In this document: piece after piece, positions 18,449 to 29,606 of the stretch
How the letters are laid out: each line of letters begins with the position of its first letter
Position numbering within the stretch: the stretch's first letter is position 1
Notes under the pieces: generated by a model
What the model was told of the DNA's origin: nothing
Database searches by the model: none
What the model saw: the letters and a program-made list of their open reading frames with translations, nothing else
Source: Ceratobasidium sp. AG-K
Taxonomy: Eukaryota > Basidiomycota > Agaricomycetes > Cantharellales > Ceratobasidiaceae
Length of the DNA stretch: 64,000 nt
Assembly (NCBI GenBank): GCA_037039685.1
Contig: JAWNGF010000002.1
Location: 434,001 to 498,000 of the forward strand
Direction of reading: 5' to 3'
Translations under genes and position numbers: made by a program

Positions 18449-21275
18449 TTATCCGGCAGTCAATAGCCCTGCATCCACTGCAGCCTGCAAGTCGAAGGCT
18501 TTAATGAGCCTAGTAGGCGTCGGGAACCCCCCTGATATTGGCGGGAAATGTTCGCTGCCATCCTCAACTTTCCCTCGTAACAAGATCCTTGCTGAGTATC
18601 GATCGAGTTGACGAGCGACTCCTTCAGCACTGATGATGCTTCGTGGGACCTTCCCAAAGAAGTAACAATATGCCTGTTATGATGACTGAGCCAAGATAAT
18701 ACAAGTTGGATTACCAATTTATAACTACCACATATAACCCCTTTGCTATCTGCTGGTTATTGACTAGGGCAGATCGAGCGTTCTCGCGCATTGGTGTGAG
18801 CCATGAGCTGATACTGAAGTTGGCCAATCCCGAGGAGCTTGGATGTTCTTGGGCTTTTATCATAGATTTCCTCGAGTCTCTTTGTACTGTCGTCATAATA
18901 ATGTGGGTTGCGTGGCTTGTCAACAGCACACTATTTCGCTGCGCTACATACATCAGGCCCATCATTAGTAGTGATGTTCAAGTGATGCGTTGTAGATACA
19001 GCTACCTTGTAATAACGGGACAAAATCCCCAGCTCCCCAGTAAATGCAACACCCTACCGTAGAGTTTTCTAATGCGGGAGGCAGTTTGGCTAGCCTACAG
19101 GGCAAGAGAAAGACCATTTCGGTTGAGCATGCCATGAATGCCAATGCGGCATTTTGGTTCGATTGTGCTTGATCTTTGCTGGTGGTACCCTGTGCGGCCA
19201 TTACCAACCGTCCGGAAATTTTATTGATCTATGTATTCAATGGCAATTAATATTCAATTTAGTGATGGTGGCCACGGGGTACTTCACCAGCTTTTGATAG
19301 TGAGGCAAGCAACCAAAGTCATCAAGGAAAATGACCACCTTTTCAGTAGGGTATCCGAGAGCAAGGAAACATAAAAGCGGAATTGCATCGAATTCCTCTT
19401 CAAGGGCAAAGTATGTGTAACCGGGTGTAGGTAGAAATGCTTTCAGTCCAACGGACGTACTAGGGATAGTATCTGACCTGGTGTGGCCATATTAGATGTC
19501 TCATCTACTCCCAGGACAGGCTCACTTAGAATACAAGCCCAACCTGCTATTTGGACGAGTGGATTTTTGACTACCCGTAGGTGTCGTTTCATTCCTACGA
19601 ATCCATTTGAGAGGATGGTACACGCAGTACGATGAGTCAACGTCATCTGGGCACTTACAGAGATGTCGTCCCTGTTGATATAAAGTCACCTCGTGATAGT
19701 GAAGCAATGTGGTTGAGACCAGAGCTGGCTTTTTTAACCCGGAGAATGCCTTCTTCAACTGCTGATTCGAGGCCGTTGGCTTTGACAAAGCCCGGCGAAA
19801 CCTCCGGTAATGAGGTCTGCAGAGCGTATTCTCTGCTATTCGGATTGAACCTCATAACATCGTAGCGAAGGACATCTAAAAGGTACAGATTGGCACGATG
19901 TACCAGCACGCTTGGTGGCCACAAAGTGACGTGGCGTCGGCCACTAGAGCCATGAAAACTGATCCATTCCTAAGTTCCAGAAGATGGTAAGCTCTAAGCA
20001 AACTGACAAATATAACTCACCAGGTAAATACTCCCCTTCAGCTGATATGGCAGCTCGGCGAGCTTTTGGTCAAACAGCAGTCGCAAAATGGCAATCGATA
20101 TCTGAAACGACTCTGTATTACCAGGCCATGGTTCAGTTCGCTGAATGATAGTGGCACCTGCAGGGTACAGGTCTCGATCTTTGGTGTATGCAACAAGTAC
20201 ATTATCCTGGGCCTGATGAGCCTTCAATTGGCTCTCGTCTGGGTTAATCAGCCGGGGCCATGGAAGAAAACAAACTGGCGTACAAAGATTTTCCTTGGCT
20301 GGCCAGCCCACATGAATGACACAGGAGCCTTTGTCATCCATAACTATACGGGGTGCAACAGATTCTGGCAGGAGAACGACCGATCGTTCCTTGCTAAGGA
20401 ACTCTGCTCCGACGCGCTCCAGTTCAGCAGGCGTGACCTTGCTGATAGTAAGAACCGGTATTTCGGTAATTTCACTGATCTTTCATGAGACGTTGTTTAG
20501 GGGACCACCTATGTCTTGTACAAAAACACTTACAAGCTTTTGGAAAATACTGAGCACTGGCACGCTACAGTACATGTAGCACACGACCTTCTGAAACTTG
20601 CCGATTATTCCACACGTGAAGAGCAAGACATCGGCCTCGTGATCCACCAGTATGCTGATGGTACTATGTCTATGAAAATACGGCGGGTACGTTGAACTAC
20701 CACTCACCGATATGCTCTGCCTGAGTTAGTTGAGTTCTCACTTTCGGCTGGGTGTACTTGCTGTTAGGCAACCATTACATTCTCAAAAAGTATTGAACCT
20801 CATACTGATGAAACCTTTGTCAGCCTTCGCTAATTGATCAACCAATAGGTGCTCGGGCCTGTTATCCCCACGGTCTGCCCATATTGAGACCTGTGAACAT
20901 CCAAGTTCAAAAACTGATTGGAGACGTACCCGAACTGTTATACGACGTTTCCTCCGGATTTGTGCATAACTCATCCTGTGAGTCAGCTCGCAACAGTTTT
21001 GAGGTGTCGTCGCAAGCCCTCTCCGACTCTGCCCCTGTCGGCGAGGACTCGTTATCAGATTCGTAAGATACAATAGGATTTGCACCATTGGATCTCTGAT
21101 TTATTGCATTAGCTGCCATCAGTGGCTTAGAATGGCCTGGCGCGAGAAGTTTCGCCGCTGCGGACAGAGCTTCGGCAGCCTCAGAAAGGGTTACTGCTAC
21201 CTGGCCAAGCCGCTCCGCCGTATGAGCCAGGGGAGCTACGGGTGTCATATCAGAATCTTCCAATGTGTTACTCAT
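18449..21275 (-). CDS. PHL4: two-module helicase-like protein, between the blocks
   Basis: Starts MSNTLEDSDMTPVAP, then the alanine-rich helix (LAHTAERLGQVAVTLSEAAE). Module 1: EADVLLFTCGIIGKFQKVVC, YMYCSVP, SVVLLPESVAP, CVIHVGWPAKE, NVLVAYTKDRDLYPAG, TEPWPGNTESF, then VLVHRANLYLLDVLRY and GLESAVEEGIL. Module 2: EEEFDAIPLLCFLALGYPTE, KVVIFLDD (about 19.27-19.44 kb), VFLLPCRLAKLPPALENS and CCIYWGAGDFVPLLQ (19.04-19.2 kb). The end repeats the module tail (RLIKAFDLQAAVDAGLL, stop at 18449). These segments follow RecA2 motifs IV and V of SF2 helicases, but no P-loop, DExD or arginine-finger motif is present. It shows the family features most clearly. Role unknown. Confidence 0.68.
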
Positions 21276-21731
21276 TGTATTTAGGAATGTATGGCGCCGG
21301 TTAGTAGCCTAGTCGAGTCATGGGCCGAGTCTGGCGGGTGGCGGGTGGCTGGAATCGGCTAACTAGCGCAACCCTTGTGACGAGTTTGATTACGTTATTG
21401 GGCGCTTGCAGCGATTGTGAACAATGGTTGCACTCCGCCATGCATACTGTACTGTACGTGCATGCGCCATCTCCAGAACACTGAGAGATGTGCCAAGACG
21501 CGTGGCAGTTCACCAATTCCATGGGGTTACATCTTCACCCAATCGACACGGTCCCGATTCATATCTACTGCTCACCTTAACAGACTTAAATCGCGGGACA
21601 GGCCGAGTATTACCCTGGCAAGCTCAACAACATCGAAGAGAGGTACTTCCAAAGCTGATTCTGGTGATATTATTGCCAAAATTGTCCATTGATCGATAAC
21701 CTCGGTAAAAATAACATGGCGTAGACGTGAG
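21276..21731. other. Intergenic region between PHL4 start and PHL5 end, nothing seen
   Basis: About 455 bp that must hold the PHL4 promoter and the PHL5 3' flank. A GC-rich triplet-like run (GGCGGGTGGCGGGTGG) lies near 21332-21347. No gene is supported. Confidence 0.45.
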
Positions 21732-24700
21732 TTAACTGGACACCATCAATAGTTTGGCGGTGACAGCCGGCTGCAACTTGAGGGCCCGAACCATGCTCGA
21801 CGGTATGGCAATAATCTCGCCTACTGGAGGGAAGACCTGGGACCCGTCATCTGGATCTCCTCGTAGTAATACTCTTGCTGCGTATCGATTGGCTTCGTGG
21901 GCAATCTCCTCGGCGGACCTTACATCCTTTGGTACTCCAGCAAGGCAACGTAGCCTAGCCTAAGAGTAGTGGTGAACTCAGAATGCAGCCTCCCAACTTA
22001 TAATTAGAAAGGTACTACTACCTCGTATAGGCCCCTGACTACTTCTTCATTGGAATTTAAGCACGACCGGGTGATATTCCTTGTGGAGGTTAACCATGGG
22101 CTTCGATCAGGGTTGAGCAAGTCCGTCGAACTCGGGTGCTCCTGGATATCTCTCAATGATTTTCCGAGTTTGGCCTTCTGATCAATTGTAAGAATAACAC
22201 TTGTCGAAATACAATTTAGTCGGGCACGATGCTTCTTGGCTGAGGTTCACGCAAGATCCAATTCAACTGACTGAACCAGGAATAGAGTGAAAGCAGCCCA
22301 CCTTGGAGCAGTGGGACGAAATTCCCCTCCCCCCAGTAAACACAGTAATCAGCAGATGCATTGTGCAATTGGGTCGGTAGTTTCTTGCAATTGTACGACA
22401 GTAGTAGAATAGCTGGTCCCCGATAAACGAGGAATTGCAGTGCTGCATCTTCACGCGATTGATCGTCGTGTACCAAGTCCGGAGTTACGACCAAATGCCC
22501 GGTAATTTTGCGAAGCTATGGTTTGAGCAGTAGTGCTCAGAATAAACCCGCATTATTGTTGCTCGAATCCGCTAGTACTCACCAGTAACTTATAACTAGA
22601 CGTGGATTCTGCATCCTCGACGAATAAAATAGTTTTCTTTGCCTCGGTTGTCATAGCCAGAAAGCTTATTAGGGGGATAGAGTCAAACTCCTCTTGTAAA
22701 ACGAAGTATGTGAGGCCCGAAGTCGATTGGAACGTTCTCGTAGTACTGGTAATATTTGCACTATCCTGCCCAGTACCTGTAAACCCAAAGCTAGCAGGAT
22801 CTCCAAGTGTTGCATCTGAGCTATCGAGAGAACCAAACGCAAACCTCGGCCTGAAGGCTGGGGGTACCTGGTGAGGAACCTTGCGAGGTGGATATTGCCG
22901 GCTACCTGAGGGTAAAGACCAGGACTCGCTCCACAAAGTATCCAAGGTGCTGGTTCAAAATGATAGGCGAGATACGCAGGAGTCATGACATTCAGAACAA
23001 GTTGAGCTAGCTCCAACGACAACTCACTTTGGATTCGTTGAGCTGAGGGGTTCCACAAAGGTAGGAATAATTTTACCATTACTCGGAACCCATTGGCTAA
23101 CTTCAGAAATGGCTTCTTGGAAATAGTCAGGTTGTGAGGGACTCGAGGTTCTGTGCGCGCTTATTCCTCATTATAATTAGAACTCAATGCAAACCCGCTG
23201 AGTTAGCCGGAACTAAAACTCACCATTGCGTTGTATCGGGGGTGGTGAAATGAGCCTTCGAGTGCGAAGATATATGGTTGATACCTGGGCTTGACTTTAC
23301 ATGAAGTAACCCTTCCTTGACGGCCGACTCAAGCCCATTATGTGCTACGAATCCAGCTGATACCTCGGGTAGATTGGCTTGGGCTGGGTCAGAGTGGGGA
23401 GCGTCACTGGGATATCGAAGCACATCAAGAAGAAAGGTATTGGCGCGGTATACTAGGTCACTTGGAGCCCAGGAACGAACATATCGACGTCCCCGAACTC
23501 CATGAGAAGCAATCCAATCCTATTGTTATGATAAGTATTTTCAGCACTGCTATTCTGAGTGGCTTACGGGATAAACCTTCTCCTTCATCTGAACAGGTAT
23601 CAGGTCGAGTCTACTATTGAATAACGGGCGCAATGCACCGATGGATAGCCTAAACGAGTCTACGTCGCCTGGCCATGGCATACTTTGCCACATTGCTGCA
23701 TAGCCTGCGGGATATAGATCGTCATCAGCAGAATATCCTAGAAGTATATTGTGTCGTGCTTCATGAGTTTTCCGCTGCTCGTCGACTACACGAGTTAGTA
23801 AAGCCCAACCGTGAGGATAGTTCTCATCTCACATTTTTTCTCGTCAACCGGCCACCCAATATGGATAACCCAAGAGTCCGTGTTGACCAGCTTGATATCT
23901 GGGCATACAGTTTCAGGGAGCAACAGTATTCCATTTTTCGCTTCGATAAAGACCTCTCCAACGCTCTCCAACTCAGCAGGAGCGGTCTTGGTGACTGCAT
24001 ACGTGGGCGATCCGGTGACGTCGTTGATCTAGGCTCCGAATTACGGCGTTAGGGGTGGTATGTAGCATGTTATAGGCAATACGCACGAGCTTTTTATATA
24101 AATTAAACGCAGGAAGGCTACAATTCATATAACAAATGGCTTTCAAGTCCTCGCGGGTGTGAAGTAGCGCACAGACAAAGAGTAAAACATCCACTTCGTT
24201 ATCTACCAATATGCTAAACCCAGTGGCATGGTTGTGAGTATACTCTATGGTATTCAAGAGCTAAACGTACTGATAGCCCTAGTTAAGCTCGGTCACGACA
24301 TTGTCGAAGGTCCCTACGAGGACGGTCCGGGGTGGCTGGGTTGGGTCGAATCGGGGTTCTCCAAGGGTTACAGGATTAGCAGAACACGAGGACTGATCCA
24401 CACTTGTGATTCCGTTGTTTGCTGCCCCTTCACCCGACCGGATCACAGAGACTTGGTCCTCATTCGTTAGGTCTGATGGTATGGACAAGGCGTAAGTGTG
24501 GTATGCCCCTAGGCAGTCAACATACGATGTTACACACCGGGCTGGTAATAATCCAAGTCCTCCGGATTTGTGTACTCTGTGTCTTCAGAGTAAACCGATT
24601 TTGCTGTCTTCCCTAGTACCCCAGCTTCGCGGATATTGCTAGACGCCTCGTTTGTCGTGGACGACTCCGAGTCGGATTCATACAACACAATTGGGACTGA

Positions 24701-24895
24701 CCCCATGGGTATCGGTCGAGATATCGTAGATTTGGACTCATGAGCGAGCACCTCTAAAGAAAACGTGTTCGCAGCGGTGGATACTACCTGAGCAACTTCC
24801 GCAAGAGTGGCCACTGCTTCGGCGAGGCGCTGGGCAGCATGTGCGAGGGAAGAACTAGAGTGCACGCCAGGCATGCCAGAAAATATTGTGTCCAT
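21732..24895 (-). CDS. PHL5: two-module helicase-like protein, block B
   Basis: Starts MDTIFSGMPGVHSSSS with the helix LAHAAQRLAEAVATLAEVAQ. Module 1: EVDVLLFVCALLHTRE, CYMNCSLPA, GILLLPETVCPDI, WVIHIGWPVDE, then PEVSAGFVAHNGLESAVKEG (23.2-24.2 kb). Module 2: FVLQEEFDSIPLISFLAM, KTILFVEDAES (22.56-22.75 kb), DDQSREDAALQFLVYRG, PAILLLSYNCKKLPTQL and YCVYWGEGNFVPLLQ (22.3-22.5 kb). It ends MVRALKLQPAVTAKLL with a stop at 21732. It keeps the bases lost in PHL2, its block A counterpart. Homology to SF2 helicase RecA2 is inferred from pattern only; catalytic motifs are absent. Exon borders are approximate. Confidence 0.66.
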
Positions 24896-25186
24896 TATAC
24901 CGTTTCAATAGTTATGGCGTCAACCACGACTAATTTGATAAGCGGGTAGCTATTCTGGTGGTGGTGTTGTCGAAACGCCCAGGTGTGGCAACGTTTTTAC
25001 GTAAGCACTAATTTCGCCACACATAGGTCCCGAAGATTCGCACATATACCAGCTCAGGCATGTGAACGTTGATTAAAGACTAATCAATTGATTCGCCCAG
25101 GATTCGCCTATGGCTACCTTTTAAACATCGTTCATCCCGCGTTCCCACAGGCTCAACAAGATAGAGAGCTGAAAATAACCGTAATG

Positions 25187-28070
25187 CTATTTTACACGGA
25201 TAATCCGGGCTTGCACAGCAGGTTGTAGCTTCAAAGATTTCATAAAACCCTCTGTGATCTTAATATCTCCTTTATCACTCCGCCTACGTAGCACTGCTCC
25301 TGAAAATTCATTCGCTCGAGTAGCGAGTTCAATGACTGTCCAATCCTTGACTTTATACTGGCCCGTAGCGTGATACTTGAGCCATTCCTTTCAATAGGAT
25401 GTGCGGTTTGTCTCAGTTCTAGGGAGCAATAAAATAATCACTCACCATAAAGCACCCGTTAAGGGACTTTTCAGGTGCCTTGCCAAGTTCCACCTCCCAT
25501 TGTCGTGTGACCGTGCCAAGTTCAACAGGCGTGAGTTTACCACGTGCAAGGTTTAGTTGCAGAGGTCCAAAAGTTTTGTCCGGTCCCGAGATTGATATAT
25601 GATCTAATCGTGTCATGACGAGCGATAGACGAGTCCCAGCAGAACCCATTATGTCAACTTGCTGGGTGTCTAGGGCGATGTAATCGTGCTGCGTTGGCTT
25701 CGCCGCATAGCTACATCACTTGGTTGACTCACAAAGATCTGGTTTCCCCGCCCACCCAGCGTGAATGATTCGGTGTATGCTCTTGGAACGAAGCTCAGGA
25801 TGTAGTGGTGCAAGGTAATTGCAAAACACGATACAGCCGCTTGGCGATTCGATGGCCTTCAAAGCACTCTGAAGCACAGATGAGTTGATTGAAACCACAA
25901 ACACGGGCTTGGAGGTCATTCCTTGAATCTAAAGTCCCGAAGGCGTGCACATCAGCCATATGCCAATTACATCAACTGGCCAAAGTTTATAGCAGATTGC
26001 ATACCAGAGGTGCCAAGGTTTGCATTATGCCAGGAATTTTCACGTAGCAAATCACGCTCTTGTATCTGTCGCCCTTGGAGAGCATGCAAATCGTCAGTAT
26101 GACGTGGAAGTCATCAGGGGCAACAAAATATTCGTCCAAGGACGTTAAGCCTAAGCTGTGAGGTCCGCCATTGGCAGACTCGCCGCTTTTAACCCATTTG
26201 TATGTGAGAAATGAATTGCTGAAAACATACATTTACTTACTTCTTTGACGCTTGGAGAACCGACTTCGTTTCAGAAAGGTTCACAGGAGGAATGTTTTTA
26301 TGAACGTTGGTGCCAGCGATGGCTGTATTCGGACTCGCTGTCGTGAAAGTAGGCACAAGAGTTGGTACGGCATTTTCGCCGGGAGGTGTAACCCTTTGGC
26401 TATCGAGGGCTGTTAGATCAATGCAACCCTAATTCCAATCAGAGGATTCTCACACATTTGAGAACCGCCCGATTTGACCGCATCAGGGCGAGTGGAGGAA
26501 TCGTTGAGACCAGAGCCACCGTCAACCAGGTTCAGAACGCCTTTCTTTACAGCTGGGTCAAGCCCATTCTGTGTAACAAACTCCTGAAAGACTGGCGGGA
26601 ATGAAGATTGGGATGGGTCCTCTGCCTGATAATGAAGTACTTCCAGCAGATACAGATTAGCACGGTAAACTAGGTTAATTGGGGTCCATAGATCCACATG
26701 TCGCCTTCCATGCGGGCCATGGGCTTCGAGCCAATCCTATATTCGATGCTTTAAGATATCTATTTCAAACGTGGCAAGTGAACATACGAGATAGCATCGT
26801 TCCTTAACGCTCCGGGGGATTTCCAATAGAGCAGATTCGATTTTCGGAGATATTTTTGATATTGCATGCGCGATAGTATCCTCATCGTGACTTAGCCAAG
26901 GCGTAGTGTGTTCCAAAACCCGTTGGCACGAATTGTACATAGCCTGGTCCTCTCGACATGCAACTAAAATTGAATGAGGAGCGCCGTGTTGTTGTATCTG
27001 GGAGTGATCTGATGCATTTGTTTAGTTCGAGAGGAGAACGACGTATTCTCGATAGTCAACGCATGCTCCAATGGTTCAACCTAACTTACATCGCTCCGCG
27101 CTGGACGGCCAGCCTACATGAATTACGCAAAATTTGTTATTTGTTTCAACGACTACTTCTGAGCCAGCAAACTCGTGGAGTAAAAGTATTGCTTCTTCCT
27201 GTCGATCAAATATCTTGTACGTTCGGTCATAGTTGCCAGGACCAGCTACGGCATATACTGTTGATTCTGTCACAAATTTGATCTGCAGTTCCATGTTAGA
27301 AGAGTACGTGGCATATAATTTTGTACCCACAATCTTTTGATACATCATCATTGAAGGCAGGGGACAATGCATGTAGCAGATTAGCTTGTCATAATTCTGG
27401 GCGAGTGCACAAACAGCGGGTAAAACATCTGCTTCAAGGTCGACCAGTATATGGTTTGAAGCCGCTTTTGACCTATCCCGAGCCCGACTCGGGCAGCGCC
27501 AGAGGAGGGCAACGAACCGAGAGAAGGTTTCGAAGGCGGGTCGGGTTGGGATGGAGGAACAGACCTCCCGGAGGGATCGACGAGCAGGGATTGTGGTTGA
27601 TTCGAACTAGGTGTTGGCATGTGTTTCGGATGGTCGCCGTGAGGTTGCTCGGGTATATGTGTGTTGCTTTGTGCTTGGGCTTTATCGTCAGCTTGAACTC
27701 ATAAGATCAAGCATGCGCCTAAAACGTGAACTCAAACTAACCAGAAGCTGAAGGATCAACCTCTGAGCTACTGCAATATCCCTCCGTATAGTCCGCTAGA
27801 GGCTTGATGCTGGAATGCGCGTCCCTAGTCTCATCGTGCCTTCGCTAATTGAGGGTGGATTTCTGACTTTGAATGGAGGACCCGGGAGCCCCCTGAATTC
27901 GAGTTTAGAGAAACACAACCAGACTGTTGCCGAATTTCCTCTATTTCGAGACTAGCACTAAAGAACGCTTCTGCGGCCTTGGCCATAGCATGAGCCGCGG
28001 TTGACAGAATATCCGCAGCCTCAGCGAAACACTTCAAAGCATGGTTGAATCTAGGCAATTCCGCCATCAT
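25187..28070 (-). pseudogene. PHL6: helicase-like gene, block B, probably frameshifted
   Basis: The block B counterpart of PHL3. It starts MMAELPRFNHALKC with the helix AEAADILSTAAHAMAKAAEA. In the following linker one base is missing relative to PHL3 (TTCAGGGGGCTCCC versus TTTAGGCAGAACCC), and the frame ends at KAR-stop near 27840. The PHL3-like frame resumes downstream (HSSIKPLADYTEGY). Module 1 (AILLLHEFAGSEV, CVIHVGWPSS near 27.1-27.2 kb) and module 2 (VFVVSINSSVLQ, CIVFCNYLAPLHPEL, IHRIIHAGWAG near 25.75-25.9 kb) are otherwise well kept. An unrecognised intron in the linker could rescue the gene, so pseudogene status is likely but not certain. Confidence 0.62.
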
Positions 28071-28598
28071 GAACTAATTCGGAAAGGGTTGAGATTGTGC
28101 GCTCGGCGGCGCGCTTGAGTGCAACGTGTTGATAGATATACCAGGATGATTGCCAGGTAAGCGTGTTACAGGATGGGATGTGGCAAATATTATTAGTCAG
28201 CGAAGCTCACATCTCCGTGGAACCAGGGCTCTAAATATGTAATTGGCTAAGCAATGGGCGTCAAAGTGAGTAGTTCGAAAGACAGTTTCATAACTTGTAG
28301 CACATCGTGGTTCAGATTGCTTAACTGTCACTATTCCGCGAATCGATTTGCGCATACACCTGGCTTCCGTCGTGATAGGGAGCGTATCACAGACAACATG
28401 TTGGTCAGTACCCATTGATGACGTCATCATAGTCATACATCACTGTTGTGTCGTCACGGTTCAGGTTCGCGACTAAAGGGCTCAATCCGTTCTCAGTGAG
28501 CCATACTAGTGCATCGAGCTTGGTCTGGAAACTGGCCTCTCTATCTTTCCTGTTAACCTGTCCAAACAATACCTCGCAGCGATCGATCCCGGCCGGTT
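28071..28598. other. Divergent upstream region of PHL6 and the small gene, block B
   Basis: Matches 14833-15897 of block A but without the solo LTR; the empty target site lies near 28585-28595. No gene seen. Confidence 0.5.
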
Positions 28599-29078
28599 AT
28601 GAGTGGCGATCGAACGACCCCGAGGGCCAATGACAACGATTCGAATACCCCCCTAACCGGTTCTACGCCTACCAGCGTCCACTCCCTCTCTCAATCAGAG
28701 AGGGGAAGACATGGCTGTTTTAGCATGACCCCAGATGGGGGCTTTACGTTTAAATTCCCCCACTCAAACACGCGAGTTGGCTTGGGCACACCGGCTCATC
28801 AACCGGTCTCCCGCAGCCAAACACCGTCAGCATCATTGCCGTCCGACGGGGATGGCCAGGATGCCTCTCGCAGGACCGGTCCCCTAAGGCTGATGACCGA
28901 CGAAGGCTTGGAGTCTGCGCTTGATCATATCAACGATCCTCAACTTGGTGCACACCGTTCAAGTCCGGGGGCAGATGACATCGAGGCATGGGTAGAAGCA
29001 TCTAGAAGAACAATCATTAATAAAGCTGAGAAGCGGGAAGGAGATCAGGAGGTAGTTGAAAAACAACATCGCAAATAA
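28599..29078 (+). CDS. Small protein of unknown function, block B copy
   Basis: A 159-residue frame, start MSGDRTTPRANDNDS. It shares with the 15898 copy the stretches RHGCFSMTPDGGFTF, GPLRLMTDE and ADDIEAWVEAS. Between these, residues differ freely and the total length is almost equal, as expected for a gene with a conserved core and loose linkers. The C-terminus is charged (KREGDQEVVEKQHRK). I recognise no domain, signal peptide or membrane segment. It is convergent with the ABC transporter and divergent from PHL6. Confidence 0.62.
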   Translation: MSGDRTTPRANDNDSNTPLTGSTPTSVHSLSQSERGRHGCFSMTPDGGFTFKFPHSNTRVGLGTPAHQPVSRSQTPSASLPSDGDGQDASRRTGPLRLMTDEGLESALDHINDPQLGAHRSSPGADDIEAWVEASRRTIINKAEKREGDQEVVEKQHRK

Positions 29079-29606
29079 GTGTATGCAGTACGTACAGCCC
29101 AGCCGTTCACATCGAATTGCGCTTAAGAGGGCCCATTTCTTCCTAAAAACTAGAGACTTATATCCATGTTCATACCGGCTATGCTCATATGAGCGAAGCC
29201 ATCGAGGTGTAGTGTGACGACCCCACGATTTGCTTAACGTATTGGCTAAATAAAAATATCCGGGCAGGTTATTTCTGAAGACCTACTCCGCTAACGCCCA
29301 TAGCTCCTCAAGGGAACAATTTTCGGTTATTCCTTCACACACCTCAAACACGATAGGCAGAGGAACTATCAATTCAAGCCGTTCGTTCATATCCCATTCG
29401 CTGCCAGTTGTCCCATATTCATCCTATTCTTCCATGTATGCACCCAAGCCGAGATCACAAATTGTCAAAAATGACTCTGCTTTGGACATAAATGAACTAT
29501 AGCTACTACAAGTGACTGGGGAGGGGCGGGATAAATTTCGTTATTAGGGAGTAATGAACTACTATGAACAAGTTGAATAATTAAACGCAAGGGCCGCGCT
29601 TCCGTA
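29079..29606. other. Intergenic stretch between convergent genes, nothing seen
   Basis: About 530 bp between the small gene and the ABC transporter 3' end. It is the counterpart of 16387-16786. No gene or clear repeat. Confidence 0.45.
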
